Shown piece by piece: positions 16,388 to 25,822 of a stretch of 64,000 nucleotides of DNA (position 1 is the stretch's first letter; every line of letters starts with the position of its first letter). Position numbers and translations under genes: made by a program. The stretch spans positions 124,001 to 188,000 of the forward strand of contig NZ_JASZYG010000009.1 of the NCBI RefSeq assembly GCF_030317105.1, in the 5' to 3' direction. The notes under the pieces were generated by a model. That model was not told the DNA's origin. It did no database searches and saw nothing but the letters and a program-made list of their open reading frames with translations. Origin of the DNA: Variovorax brevis. Lineage in GTDB: Bacteria > Pseudomonadota > Gammaproteobacteria > Burkholderiales > Burkholderiaceae_C.

Positions 16388-18076
16388 TCAGGCCAAAGCC
16401 ACGATCAGCGGCCCGAGCAGGGTCAGCAACACGTTCGCCAACGCATAGGTGATGGCAAAGGGCACGGTGGGAATCGAGTTCTCCGCCTTGTCCAGCACCT
16501 CGCCGAAAGCCGGATTGGCACTGCGCGAACCCGACAGCGCACCCGCAAAGATGGCTGTGTTGTCATAGCGCAGCACATAGCGGCCAATCAGCATAGTGAG
16601 GATCATCGGCACGATGGTCACCACCACGCCCACCAGGAAGATCGTGAGCCCATGCTCCTTGACGGTCGTGACCGCCTGCAGCCCCGACTGCAAGCCCACG
16701 ACCGCCACGAAGCCGGCCAGGCCCAGGTCCTTGAGGATCTGCACGGCGCCAATCGGAAACTCTCCGAAGGTCTGCTTCTTCGCGCGGTACCAGCCGAACA
16801 GCAGCCCCGCCAGCAGCGCACCGCCGCCGCTGCCCAGCGTGAGCGGAATGCCGCCCAGCTTGATGCTCAGCAGGCCCACCAGCAAGCCCACCACGAGGCC
16901 ACCGCCGAGGTAGACGAAGTCGGTCTTCGCGCTCGGCACGATCACTTCGCCGACCGCGCTGGCCACGCGTCGCACGTCGTGCTCGGCGCCATACAGCGTC
17001 ACGGTGTCGCCGGCCTGCACGACCAGGCCCGGCCCCATGGGCTGCACCTGACCCATGCGGCTGATCTGCACCACATACACGCCATGGCGCACGCTGGCGG
17101 AGGTGGCCCGGCGGATGTCGCCGATCGTCTTGCCGTGCAGGTCCTTGTTGGTGATGACCACGTCGCGCCGCTGCATGGTGAGTTCCATGCCGTCGATGCC
17201 GTAGACCTCCTTGCCCAGCAGTCCGGCGCTGCCCACGACCGCGTTGCGGCGGCCCACGACGAGCACGATGTCATCGGCCAGCAACTGCAGCTGCGGCTCG
17301 ACCTCGACAAAGTGCGCGCCCCGCTTCACGCGCTCGATGGTGATGCCTGCCTCCGGGTCCGCCGCCTCGACCTGCGCGACCGTGTGCTGCTTGCCCGCCG
17401 TGATCTTGTACAGGCGTCCCACGAGGTTCGGCGCCGCCTGGTGCTGGTCGGTGCCGAGCACCTGCACGCCGGCCTGCAGTTGCGCTTCGGCCTTGATGGC
17501 GTCGTCGCGGATGGTGGTGCCCATGAACTTGGGCAGGATGTTGACGCACACGATGATCGCGCCGAACGAGCCGAACACGTAGGTCACCGCATAGCCGACG
17601 GCCACGTTGCCCTGCAGTCGCTTCACCTCCTCGGCGGCCAGGCCCAGCTTGGCGATGGCGTCGCCCGCGGTGCCGATGATGGCCGACTGCGTGAGCCCGC
17701 CCGCCGCCACGCCGGCCGCCAGCCCCTTGTCCAGCCCGCACAGCTTGGCCATGACCACCACGGTGACCAGCCCGGTTGCGGCCATGACGACCGCCATCAA
17801 TATTTCCTTGACCGACTGCTTGCCCAGCGAACTGAAGAACTGCGGCCCGCTCTCGAAGCCCACCGCGTAGATGAAGAGGGCAAACAGCACCGACTTGACG
17901 CCCGAGTCGATGGTCACGCCCACTTGGCTGACCACCACCGCGACCAGCAGCGAACCGGCCACGCCCCCCAACTGGAACTTGCCGAACTTGATCTTGCCGA
18001 TCAGGTAGCCCAGGCACAGCGACAGAAAGAGCGCAATCTCCGGCGAACGCTTGAAGATGTCATGCAGCCATTCCAT
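16388..18076 (-). CDS. AspT/YidE-type antiporter with central TrkA_C domains (copy 2)
   Basis: A 562-residue membrane transporter of the aspartate:alanine exchanger (AspT)/YidE-YbjL family. The architecture is a hydrophobic bundle of five or so helices (about 10-190) with the duplication motif GLTQSAIIGTAGDAIAKL. Two soluble TrkA_C-like domains follow (about 215-390; DDIVLVVGRR, MQRRDVVITN), then a second membrane bundle (about 390-562) with GALSGSRSANPAFGEV. AspT exchanges aspartate for alanine; the substrate here is not known. ATG at 18076 with AAGGAG upstream is preferred to an upstream ATG. It is second in a two-gene operon, 40 bases after its paralogue. Confidence 0.88.
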   Translation of the reverse strand: MEWLHDIFKRSPEIALFLSLCLGYLIGKIKFGKFQLGGVAGSLLVAVVVSQVGVTIDSGVKSVLFALFIYAVGFESGPQFFSSLGKQSVKEILMAVVMAATGLVTVVVMAKLCGLDKGLAAGVAAGGLTQSAIIGTAGDAIAKLGLAAEEVKRLQGNVAVGYAVTYVFGSFGAIIVCVNILPKFMGTTIRDDAIKAEAQLQAGVQVLGTDQHQAAPNLVGRLYKITAGKQHTVAQVEAADPEAGITIERVKRGAHFVEVEPQLQLLADDIVLVVGRRNAVVGSAGLLGKEVYGIDGMELTMQRRDVVITNKDLHGKTIGDIRRATSASVRHGVYVVQISRMGQVQPMGPGLVVQAGDTVTLYGAEHDVRRVASAVGEVIVPSAKTDFVYLGGGLVVGLLVGLLSIKLGGIPLTLGSGGGALLAGLLFGWYRAKKQTFGEFPIGAVQILKDLGLAGFVAVVGLQSGLQAVTTVKEHGLTIFLVGVVVTIVPMILTMLIGRYVLRYDNTAIFAGALSGSRSANPAFGEVLDKAENSIPTVPFAITYALANVLLTLLGPLIVALA

Positions 18077-18116
18077 GGCGTGGTTCTCCTTGCTTTGCTT
18101 CTGCGCGATGGCGCAG

Positions 18117-19838
18117 CTACGCTTGCACAATGCCCGCCAGGGCAACGATGAGCGGGCCCATCAAGGGCAACACAACGTTGGAGATGGCGTAGGTGATGGT
18201 GTAGCCCAGCAGCGGGGTGGTGTTGCCTGCGGCGTTCTGGATGGCGCTCAGTGCCGGCGTGCTGCACTGCTGACCCGCAATGGCCCCCAGCAGCACAGGC
18301 GCCTCGAACTTCAGGAAATAGTTGCCCACCAGCAGCGAGACGGTCGCCGGGATCACCGCGATGGCGACGCCCATGAGCGGCAGCGACACGCCGTACTTGT
18401 GGATGAGGTCCATCGCCTGCGGCCCCGAAGACAGGCCCACGCACGCGATGAAGGTGGCCAGGCCGATGTCCTTGAGCAGCGAGAGCGCATCGTCCGGCAG
18501 GCTGAGCCGGCTGGGATGCTTGGCCTGGTACCAGCCGAACACCAGCCCGCTGAGCAGGGCGCCGCCACCGGTCCCCAAAGAAAAGGGAATGCCGCCCAGC
18601 TTGACGCTGTAGAGCCCGATCCACACGCCCAGCACGATGCCCGCGGAGGCGAGGGCGATGTTGCTCTTGGATGACTTCAGCATCCGCTCGCCCAGACGCG
18701 GCACGGCCACCGCGAGGTCTTCGGCGCGGCCAAAGAGCTTGAGATGATCGCCGCGCTGCAAGTGCAGGTCCGGCAGCAAGGGCATCTGCTGGCCGCCGCG
18801 CACCACGCTGGCCACCAGCACGCTGGCGGGCACGAGGGCTGCGCCGCCGGATGGCGTCGGCATCGAGAGCTCGCGCAGCGTGAGGCCTTGCGCCGCTTCC
18901 TCGCGAAGCACGATGTCGGTGCTCTCCAGCACGAGCCCGAAAACGCTGGCGTCGGCGGATTCGCGGGCAAGGCCCGAGGTGGCCTCCTGCATCTCGACGA
19001 CCGCGCGGCGATGGCCGATGACCAGCACCTGGTCGCCCACCTCGAAATGCATGCCGGGCGTGATGTCGACCTTCTTGCCGCCGCGGATGAGGCCCTGCAC
19101 GCTGCCGCTGCTGCGAAGCAAGGCGCTGAGATTGGCGACTGGCCGGCCCACGCCGAGGGTGACTTCATACACCCGCCCCACCAGCTCGGGGACTGCGAGC
19201 GTGGCGCTTTCGTCTTCCTGCTGGCCGCCCATCGATTTCCAGAGCTTGTCGGCCTCTTCGCGCAGGTTCACGCGCAGGATGATGGGGAAGATCTGGCTGG
19301 TGACCACGACGATGGTGATGAGGCCGAAGATGTAGGTGATCGAATACGCCGTGACGACGTTGGCCTGCAATTGCTTGATCTGGTCGGGCGGCAGCGCGAG
19401 CTTGGAGATGGCGTCGGTGGCGGTGCCGACCACGGCGGACTCGGTGGCAGCGCCCGCCATGAGGCCGGCCGCCGTGCCTTGGTCCAGATGCATGAAGCGC
19501 GTGGCCATGAGCACCAGCGCGAGCACGACGACCACCTCGATGACGCACAGCAGGCCGATGCGCAGGCCCTTGGCGTTGAGGTTGGCAAAGAACTGCGGGC
19601 CGCCCGCGTAACCGAGTGCAAAGATGAAGAGCATGAAGAACACGTTCTTCACGCTGGGTTCGAGCGTGACGCCCAACTGGCCGATGAGGAGCGCGGCGAT
19701 CAGCGTGCCGCAGATGCCGCCGAGCTGGATGGGACCGAACTTGATCTGGCCTACGGCGTAGCCGATGCAAAGCGCCAGAAACAAGGCGATCTCTGGATGC
19801 GCGCGAAGAATATCCCCGACCCAGTTCAGCATCGTCAT
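18117..19838 (-). CDS. AspT/YidE-type antiporter with central TrkA_C domains (copy 1)
   Basis: A 573-residue paralogue of the next gene, with the same layout. The N-terminal membrane bundle has GGICGTLIAALLIGQLGVT and GAATESAVVGTATDAISKL. Two regulatory TrkA_C-like domains follow (about 210-395; DQVLVIGHR, HLQRGDHLKLFG), then a C-terminal bundle with GAIAGQQCSTPALSAIQNA. The shared S/T-P-A motif near the end of each bundle marks the internal repeat. M1 or M3 may start it. No aspartate decarboxylase gene, the usual AspT partner in lactic-acid bacteria, is nearby. Arginase follows upstream on the same strand but is 141 bases away. Confidence 0.88.
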   Translation of the reverse strand: MTMLNWVGDILRAHPEIALFLALCIGYAVGQIKFGPIQLGGICGTLIAALLIGQLGVTLEPSVKNVFFMLFIFALGYAGGPQFFANLNAKGLRIGLLCVIEVVVVLALVLMATRFMHLDQGTAAGLMAGAATESAVVGTATDAISKLALPPDQIKQLQANVVTAYSITYIFGLITIVVVTSQIFPIILRVNLREEADKLWKSMGGQQEDESATLAVPELVGRVYEVTLGVGRPVANLSALLRSSGSVQGLIRGGKKVDITPGMHFEVGDQVLVIGHRRAVVEMQEATSGLARESADASVFGLVLESTDIVLREEAAQGLTLRELSMPTPSGGAALVPASVLVASVVRGGQQMPLLPDLHLQRGDHLKLFGRAEDLAVAVPRLGERMLKSSKSNIALASAGIVLGVWIGLYSVKLGGIPFSLGTGGGALLSGLVFGWYQAKHPSRLSLPDDALSLLKDIGLATFIACVGLSSGPQAMDLIHKYGVSLPLMGVAIAVIPATVSLLVGNYFLKFEAPVLLGAIAGQQCSTPALSAIQNAAGNTTPLLGYTITYAISNVVLPLMGPLIVALAGIVQA

Positions 19839-19979
19839 GTTCTTGTGGCATCGCGAGGCGCGATACCTTTAAGTGACAAAGGCGATGGAGTGTAGCCACA
19901 AACAGCGAGGAAACCGAGACAATCGCGCGGCCCCTTTTCCAGTGCGCCGATGGTGCGTCCGTGGCGCGCCGGCGGTGCG

Positions 19980-20891
19980 TCAACGCACGAGCGTGGACTT
20001 GCCGAACAGGCTTTCGATGAGTTCCACGGCGACGCCTGCGGTGGCGTTGCGCACGTCCAGTGCGGGGTTGAGTTCGACCACGTCGAGCGAGCCCAGGCGG
20101 CCGGTGTCGGCGATCATTTCCATGCACAGCTGCATCTCGCGGTAGGTGGGCCCGCCGCGCACGCCGGTGCCCACGCCGGGCGCATCGGCGGGGTCGAGGC
20201 AGTCGAGGTCGAAGCTCACGTGCAGGTGCGTGTCTTCGTCGATGTCCTGGAGCACTTCGGTCATGGTGGTGCGCATGCCGTGCTCGTCGATGTGGCGCAT
20301 GTCGAAGACCTGCAGGCCGAGCGTGGCAATCGATTGCTTTTCTTCCGCGTCGACGCTGCGGATGCCGATGAAGCGCAGCGCGTCGGCGCCGAGGGCCGCG
20401 GGCTCGCCGCTCCAGCCGGTCAATGCGGAAGGGCCGTTGCCGAGCAGGCAGGACACCGGCATGCCATGCAGGTTGCCGCTGGGGCTTGTCGCCTCGGTAT
20501 TGACGTCGGAATGCGCATCGAGCCAGATCACGCGCAGCTTGCGACCGCGTGCCCGTGCGTGACGCGCGACGGCGCTGATGGAGCCGATGGCCAGGCAATG
20601 GTCGCCGCCCATCAGCAGCGGCACATGCTGGGCCGTGAGGGCCGCGTCGACGGCGTCGTAGACCGCGCGGTTCCAGGCGATGACTTCATCGAGATGGCGA
20701 AGACCGTTGGCGGGCGGCGTCCATGGCGTGGCGGGACCGGAGAGGTTGCCGCTATCCACCACGTTGAAGCCGTGGCGCGCGAGCGTGGCCGGCAGGTCCG
20801 CAACGCGCAAGGCATCCGGGCCCATGCCGGCGCCGCGAACGCTGGCGCCGACGTCGGTGGGAGCGCCAATCAGATGGATCGTTGGGGCCAC
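19980..20891 (-). CDS. rocF: Arginase
   Basis: A 303-residue ureohydrolase that splits arginine into ornithine and urea using a di-manganese centre. The three metal-binding signatures are present: LLMGGDHCLAIGS, VIWLDAHSDVN and SFDLDCLDPADAPGVGTGV. The N-terminal IHLIGAPTDVGASVRGAGMGP matches arginase rather than agmatinase. With putA and gdhA upstream it fits an arginine/proline-to-glutamate catabolic theme, although ornithine aminotransferase is not in this window. Confidence 0.92.
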   Translation of the reverse strand: MAPTIHLIGAPTDVGASVRGAGMGPDALRVADLPATLARHGFNVVDSGNLSGPATPWTPPANGLRHLDEVIAWNRAVYDAVDAALTAQHVPLLMGGDHCLAIGSISAVARHARARGRKLRVIWLDAHSDVNTEATSPSGNLHGMPVSCLLGNGPSALTGWSGEPAALGADALRFIGIRSVDAEEKQSIATLGLQVFDMRHIDEHGMRTTMTEVLQDIDEDTHLHVSFDLDCLDPADAPGVGTGVRGGPTYREMQLCMEMIADTGRLGSLDVVELNPALDVRNATAGVAVELIESLFGKSTLVR

Positions 20892-21192
20892 GGTGCGACA
20901 ACACTTTCTTGAAAATGAGGAGCAAGACGTGGGCGCGCACGAAGGCGGGCCGGGACGTGGTCATTGTCACCGTAGCGCGATGGATTGCAATTGCTGCTGA
21001 GGGGCGCTCTGGATTTCAAGATGCGTCTGGCTGTTCGGATGGCGTTACAGGCTTGCCGGGGTTTCCAGGCTGGGGTTTTCCTCGGAGAATTTGTCGCTGT
21101 CGATAGCCGGCCCTGCATCAGCAAGGGTTGGCGTACAAGCGGCGTTCAAACTGCTCGATGAGTCGCATGGCGGCTCAGGAAAGGTCCCGATC
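20892..21192. other. Gap without recognised gene
   Basis: The 301 bases between rocF and the NTF2-like gene, divergent to each other, must contain both promoters. I see no convincing small gene, hairpin terminator, repeat or RNA. The longer + frame that continues into the NTF2-like gene lacks family similarity in this part. Confidence 0.5.
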
Positions 21193-21597
21193 ATGAAGAC
21201 GGCAACCCCAGAAGTGACCACGGATTTCCTGCAGGCATTTGCCGATGCCTGGAACCGTCACGATGTCGACTCGCTCATGTCGTTCATGACAGAGGATTGC
21301 GTCTTCGAATCCTCGGCCGGCGACGATGTCTGCGGCAATCGATATGTTGGCAGCGAGGCCGTGCGTGCTGCATTCGCGGATGTCTGGGCTGTGTTTCCGG
21401 ATGCCCACTGGGGGAACGCGCGCCATTTTGTCCACGGAGACCGGGGCGTGTCGGAGTGGACGTTCACAGGAACACGGGCGGACGGGACGCGCGTTGAAGT
21501 TCACGGGTGCGACCTGTTTACGCTTCGGGATGGACGAATCCTGTTGAAGAACTCGTATCGCAAGAACCGCCCGCCGCTTGCGAAGTTGACGTCTTGA
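21193..21597 (+). CDS. SnoaL/NTF2-like small protein
   Basis: A 134-residue protein with an NTF2-like cone fold signature: FADAWNRHDVDSLMSFMTEDCVFESSAG early, GSEAVRAAFADVWAVFPD in the middle, and the TFTGTRADGTRVEVHG-CDLFTLRDGRI strands late. Members bind or isomerise small hydrophobic molecules or act as stress-related accessory proteins. The ligand cannot be predicted. ATG at 21193 follows AGGAAAGG and starts just before the conserved region. An upstream in-frame ATG at 21091 is less likely. Confidence 0.75.
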   Translation: MKTATPEVTTDFLQAFADAWNRHDVDSLMSFMTEDCVFESSAGDDVCGNRYVGSEAVRAAFADVWAVFPDAHWGNARHFVHGDRGVSEWTFTGTRADGTRVEVHGCDLFTLRDGRILLKNSYRKNRPPLAKLTS

Positions 21598-21617
21598 GGC
21601 CGTCTTGGCCCGCAGCA

Positions 21618-23546
21618 TCATCGGAAGTTGGCGAGAAAGCTGCTGGCGCGCCCAGTCGCATGTGTGAGAGTCAGCAAATTGCGTGCCCTTGATGCGGCAA
21701 CGTAAAAGAGATTTCTTTCGTCTGCGCTATGGCCATCAAAACTTCCTGCGTTCGCGCCCGGAACAATGACGTGATCGAATTCAAGCCCTTTGGAAGCCTC
21801 GATGGTGGAAAGAACGATCCGCTTCTCCTGCTGGCTTCTTGCCTTCGCAGCGTGGTCATACTGAAGCAAGGCATTCAGCAGCGAATCAATGGATGCATAC
21901 CTCTTCGCCACGTTGCGAAGGCCTGCAATGGAGGATTCGACCTCTTCCACGTCTGAACGCCGGACGAAAACCTTCTTGGCCAGTTCATTGATTCGAAGGG
22001 CAGCAATGGCCTTTGATAGATCGCCAATGGCGTTGGTCCCAGCCAACGCGATTGCTTCATGAATTGGTTGCGCGACCGCAGGCACTGTTTCGCGAAGCAG
22101 GTGGGTCAGTACGAACGATCGAAAGTTCTCCTCACTGGCGTTGTCGACGACTCGTTCGGTCGCATCTGCGCTCCCCGCGCCCTGGAGCGTGATGCCCCCG
22201 ACGAACTGCCACGTCGCTCGCTTCGCAGCCTTGAGTGTGTTGGTGTCGAATTTGGCTTGCAGGTCGACCGCGACAGCCAGCAGCATCCGGACGAACAGGA
22301 TTTCCGGACGTTCAAGGAAACTCTTGAAGCCCACCGTTTCGTAGGGCAAGTTCCTGACAATCAAAAGGTGCTCCAGTTCAACAGCATCCCCCGGGTGTCG
22401 GAGCAAGACTGCAAGATCCTGGAGGCCAGAGTCCTCATCGAGCCCTCGCCTGCTTCTGGCGGCGTCTTCGACAGTGTGAAGGACCTCTTCCGCCGTGTTG
22501 GCGACCCTGACCTCCACTCCCGATTTCCGATCCTTGCTCGCGGCATATGCCTTGCCTGCGAATCTTCCAAGCGGCTGCGCCAACGAATCACCAAAGCGGT
22601 GAGTCATCGTGAGCGGCAAGCGCGTGGGCTCGCCGAGCTCGATATCAAATCCGTCTTTCATGAAGTACGAGTCGGCGCCGTCCTTTGCATGGATGACCTG
22701 ATCACGGTCACCGACGCCCAGGAAGGTGCAACCATCGTTGACTTCCAGCAGCTTCTTGAGCACCGTGAAGATGGCCCAGTTGCAGTCGTGCATTTCGTCA
22801 AGGATGACGGCCTCCGCGCCAAGCCACAGTGGATGGTCTTCCCAAGAAAATGATGGGTCGTCTGCGATGAGCAACCGGGCCAGGTCGTACGTGGCATCGC
22901 CCATGTAGCGGAACCTTGCCTGCTCGCCTTGGCCATCCAGTACAGCTGTTCGCGCGCGTTCGTACTCCCTGAAGACGGCAAGGGTGGTGAAACTGAAACC
23001 CAGATCGAGCGCACTCTGTGGCGTCAAGGAAAAGTATTCGCCAGCGCGCTGAATGGCCATCGATCCCTTGATCTGACCGAACTCCTCGAGAAGCCCTTCC
23101 ACCGCCAGCGCCCCCGTACCGTGCAAAGAGAACTCTCCCGGGAATCGCTCGTCGACCCGAACTCGGGCACTCGCGATGGCGTCAATGACTGCGCTTCGAA
23201 CGTCTTCGGGTTGCTTGTCACGTCGGACCCTGATTCCTTCGAATCGCTCCAGCCTTGCAGCACAGAAATCTTCAACTGTGCTTACGCGTAGTTGCCGAAC
23301 GACGTCTCTGGACAGGTCAGCCCGGGCAAATGCCGCTCCAAACGCTTTCACGCCTGGCTCTGTGTAGCTCAAGGCAAGAATCGTCTTGGGATGGGCGCCG
23401 CGCTCAATGCGCCCGGCAATTGCAAACGCCGCAGTGGTTGTCTTCGCCGCGCCTGCATTGGCCTCAACGATGATCCGGCTGCTTTCACAAGCGCGGATGG
23501 CTTTCTGCTCGTCGGTCCATTTCAGGCGCACACGGTTTGAAGTCAT
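21618..23546 (-). CDS. UvrD/Rep-like superfamily 1 helicase, orphan
   Basis: A 642-residue SF1A helicase. The Q-motif is LKWTDEQKAI (Q14). Walker A is an unusual ANAGAAKTTT (29-38) in place of AGSGKT. Motif II is VILDEMHD. A motif IV/V region (TIEASKGLEFDHVIVPGAN) and motif VI (LFYVAASRARNLL) are near the end. The fold therefore looks complete and ATP-driven translocation on DNA is likely. No nuclease domain follows motif VI. Base composition is lower in GC than flanking genes (about 53% in 21721-21780, by hand), suggesting acquisition. No nuclease partner (such as a GajA-like OLD protein) is adjacent, so a defence role is only a possibility. Confidence 0.82.
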   Translation of the reverse strand: MTSNRVRLKWTDEQKAIRACESSRIIVEANAGAAKTTTAAFAIAGRIERGAHPKTILALSYTEPGVKAFGAAFARADLSRDVVRQLRVSTVEDFCAARLERFEGIRVRRDKQPEDVRSAVIDAIASARVRVDERFPGEFSLHGTGALAVEGLLEEFGQIKGSMAIQRAGEYFSLTPQSALDLGFSFTTLAVFREYERARTAVLDGQGEQARFRYMGDATYDLARLLIADDPSFSWEDHPLWLGAEAVILDEMHDCNWAIFTVLKKLLEVNDGCTFLGVGDRDQVIHAKDGADSYFMKDGFDIELGEPTRLPLTMTHRFGDSLAQPLGRFAGKAYAASKDRKSGVEVRVANTAEEVLHTVEDAARSRRGLDEDSGLQDLAVLLRHPGDAVELEHLLIVRNLPYETVGFKSFLERPEILFVRMLLAVAVDLQAKFDTNTLKAAKRATWQFVGGITLQGAGSADATERVVDNASEENFRSFVLTHLLRETVPAVAQPIHEAIALAGTNAIGDLSKAIAALRINELAKKVFVRRSDVEEVESSIAGLRNVAKRYASIDSLLNALLQYDHAAKARSQQEKRIVLSTIEASKGLEFDHVIVPGANAGSFDGHSADERNLFYVAASRARNLLTLTHATGRASSFLANFR

Positions 23547-23685
23547 GAATCCACTACGCTTTCTTGTCTGGATAAATCGACGAGCGCCGGGTAACTTCGA
23601 AAGCCCGGTGCGTTTTCTGGCGGTAGTAGACAGCCACCGAGGCCGGCACAGTCCCGCCTCAAATGGTCAACGCGTATCTACCCAC

Positions 23686-24948
23686 CTATTGCACTTGCGG
23701 CCTCACCATCTTGCATTCCGTCCCTTGCGCCAACTCATTCCCGCTGTACACCGCATCGGTGCGGAACCCATAGTTGGTTCCTTCCCATCCCGTTTTCACC
23801 ACCTTGCCGTCCACCGGCACGATGGTGTTGACCACTTGCGGCAGCAAGAGCTGATGGTCCTCGGCGCGCATGCGCACCGGGCCGACGACTGAGTCGTAGC
23901 TGAGGTCTTCCAGCGCAAGGGCGACCTTGACGGTGTCCGTGCTCCTGGCCTTGCCGATGGCGGCGGCCAGCAGGTGCGGTGTCATCTCGATGCGCGGCAC
24001 GAAGAAGTCGCTGCCCGTCCTGGCCTTGTAGGCCTTGGCCAGCGCCTCTGCCTTGGGCACGTCGGCCTCGCCCGGATGCCACTCGGCCACCCACGTGAGT
24101 TGGCCGACCTTCGATTGCGACACGGCGAGCACGGTGCCCGGCACCGCACCCGCGCTGTGGTTGAAGTAGCGCAGGTTGTAGCCCGCATCGCCCGCCGATT
24201 TCAGCAGCAGCGTCATGTCCTGGCCCCAGTTGCCGGTGATGACAGAGTCGGCGCCCGACTGCTTGATGTTCGCGACGTACGGTGCGAAGTCCTTCACGCG
24301 GCCGATGGGGTGGAGGGTCTCGCCGACGAACTGGATGTCGGGGCGCGCAAGCCCCACCATCTGCTTGCCGTATGAAGCCCACTGCTTGCCGTGCGCGTAG
24401 TCCTGGTTGAGCAGGTAGACCTTCTGCACCTGCGGCGTCTTCTTGATGTAGTTGGCAATCGCCTTCATCTTCATGGCCGTGTTCGCCTCGGTCTGAAAAT
24501 GCCAGAAGCTGCAGCCCTTGCCGGTCATGTCCGGGTCGATCGACGAATGATTGAGCACCAGCAGTTCCTTGCCCGGATTGCGCTGGTTCCAGCGCGACAC
24601 CGACTGCACCAGCGCCGTGACCACCGACGAGCCCGAGCCGCCGGTGACGATGGCGCGCGCGCCCTGGTCGATGGCCGCCTGCAGCGCGCTCTGGCTTTCC
24701 TGTGCGGAGAGCTTGCTGTCGAACTGCAGCAGCTGCATCTTCACGCCGCCGGGCAACCCGCCCTTGGCATTGATGTCGTCCACCGCGTACTTCGTGTTCA
24801 ACAGCATGATCTCGCCCACGTTGGCAAACGGGCCCGATAGCGGGTCGATGTATGCGATCTTGTAGGTCTCCTGTGCGTTCGCCGCGCCGATGCACAACAA
24901 GGCTGAAGCAGTGATGGCGCGCAGCGGCAGTCGATGGACTTTCTTCAT
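23686..24948 (-). CDS. ABC-transporter periplasmic binding protein (Leu/Ile/Val-type, type I)
   Basis: A 420-residue exported solute-binding protein. The signal peptide is MKKVHRLPLRAITASALLC..., cut after ANA. The mature part begins ETYKIAYIDPLSGPFANVG, typical of branched-chain amino acid/amide binding proteins, and has the ligand-loop GGSGSSVVTALVQ. No permease or ATPase gene lies next to it. It is 74 bases downstream of the TetR gene on the same strand and so probably belongs with the ligase/carboxylase locus across the divergent promoter. It may capture the carboxylic acid that the locus degrades; that link is inference. Confidence 0.88.
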   Translation of the reverse strand: MKKVHRLPLRAITASALLCIGAANAQETYKIAYIDPLSGPFANVGEIMLLNTKYAVDDINAKGGLPGGVKMQLLQFDSKLSAQESQSALQAAIDQGARAIVTGGSGSSVVTALVQSVSRWNQRNPGKELLVLNHSSIDPDMTGKGCSFWHFQTEANTAMKMKAIANYIKKTPQVQKVYLLNQDYAHGKQWASYGKQMVGLARPDIQFVGETLHPIGRVKDFAPYVANIKQSGADSVITGNWGQDMTLLLKSAGDAGYNLRYFNHSAGAVPGTVLAVSQSKVGQLTWVAEWHPGEADVPKAEALAKAYKARTGSDFFVPRIEMTPHLLAAAIGKARSTDTVKVALALEDLSYDSVVGPVRMRAEDHQLLLPQVVNTIVPVDGKVVKTGWEGTNYGFRTDAVYSGNELAQGTECKMVRPQVQ

Positions 24949-25022
24949 GTGTCGATGTCTCCGGGAAGGGGTGTGGGTGACAGCAAGCGGCATGCAGCCG
25001 CTCGATCGGGAAAGCGGTGAGA

Positions 25023-25736
25023 TCAGCTGCCGGCGTCGCGCAGGCCCAATACGCGCCATGCAAGCTCGCACAGCTGCGCCACGAGTTCGTCTTGCGACAG
25101 CCGGCCATCGGGCCGGTACCAGGTGTAGAGAAAACCAGGCAGGCTGCAGGCGGCGAGCGCGGCGATCTTCGCGTCCTTGAAGTCGAAGTCGCCGTTCGCG
25201 CGTGCCTCTTCGAGCAAGGGGCACAGCGTGTCGTAGAAGTGGTGGGCCAGCTTGCGCTGCGCCGCAAGAAACTCCGGCCGGTACACCTGCGGCTCGCGGT
25301 ACGCGAAGAAGGCGCAGGGCTGGTTGGCAATGGTCGCGCGAATCAGGCGCTCGATGCCGACCAACACCTTCTCGCGCGCACTGCGTGTGTCGTCTGGCGC
25401 AAAGTCCATCGACGTCAGGCATTCGACCGCGGGCCGCCATGAAAGCGTTTCGAAGATCTCCTGCTTGTCGCGGAAGTAGTAGTAGACGAAGGGCTTGGTC
25501 ACGCCGAGCTTGCGCACGATCTGCGCCATGGTCGTGTTGGCATAGCCTTGCGCTGCAAACAAGTCGGCCGCGACCTGCAGGATGCGCTCGCGCTGCACGT
25601 CGGTGCCCTGCGTGGCGGTGCGCTGGCGTCCCGTGCCTTCGGGCAGGTCGATGCGCCTGGCGCGCTCCTCGCGCTCCTTGCTCCTGGCCTTGGTGCCGCC
25701 AGAGGGTTTGTGCCGTGTCGCCGAAGTTATACCCAT
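25023..25736 (-). CDS. TetR-family repressor
   Basis: A 237-residue TetR regulator. A basic N-terminal extension (about 1-45) precedes the HTH (about 47-92: RERILQVAADLFAAQGYANTTMAQIVRKLGV-TKPFVYYYFRDK, given in pieces). The ligand-binding helical domain contains FFAYREPQVYRPEFLAAQR. ATG at 25736 is chosen. It sits in the middle of a perfect palindrome (25730-25741) that may be its own operator. The gene is divergent from the acyl-CoA ligase, so CoA-ester-responsive repression of the ligase and carboxylase is likely. Confidence 0.88.
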   Translation of the reverse strand: MGITSATRHKPSGGTKARSKEREERARRIDLPEGTGRQRTATQGTDVQRERILQVAADLFAAQGYANTTMAQIVRKLGVTKPFVYYYFRDKQEIFETLSWRPAVECLTSMDFAPDDTRSAREKVLVGIERLIRATIANQPCAFFAYREPQVYRPEFLAAQRKLAHHFYDTLCPLLEEARANGDFDFKDAKIAALAACSLPGFLYTWYRPDGRLSQDELVAQLCELAWRVLGLRDAGS

Positions 25737-25741
25737 GGGTA
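25730..25741. promoter_or_regulatory. Candidate TetR operator overlapping the tetR start codon
   Basis: TACCCATGGGTA is a perfect 12-bp palindrome centred on the regulator start codon, in the 86-bp gap facing the acyl-CoA ligase. Binding there would block the regulator's own translation-start region and could affect the ligase promoter. The evidence is symmetry and position only. Confidence 0.45.
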
Positions 25742-25822
25742 GGATTGTTGGTGCAACATGCAGCCAATGGCAAGCGCACGGCGCCTGCGATCCGCTATCG
25801 ATAACCCTGAGAGAGTGACGCC

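Noticed and set aside
23686..25779. 697-codon minus frame joining the binding protein to upstream sequence
   Set aside because: The upstream part is an out-of-frame reading of the TetR gene. The binding protein's own signal peptide starts at 24948.
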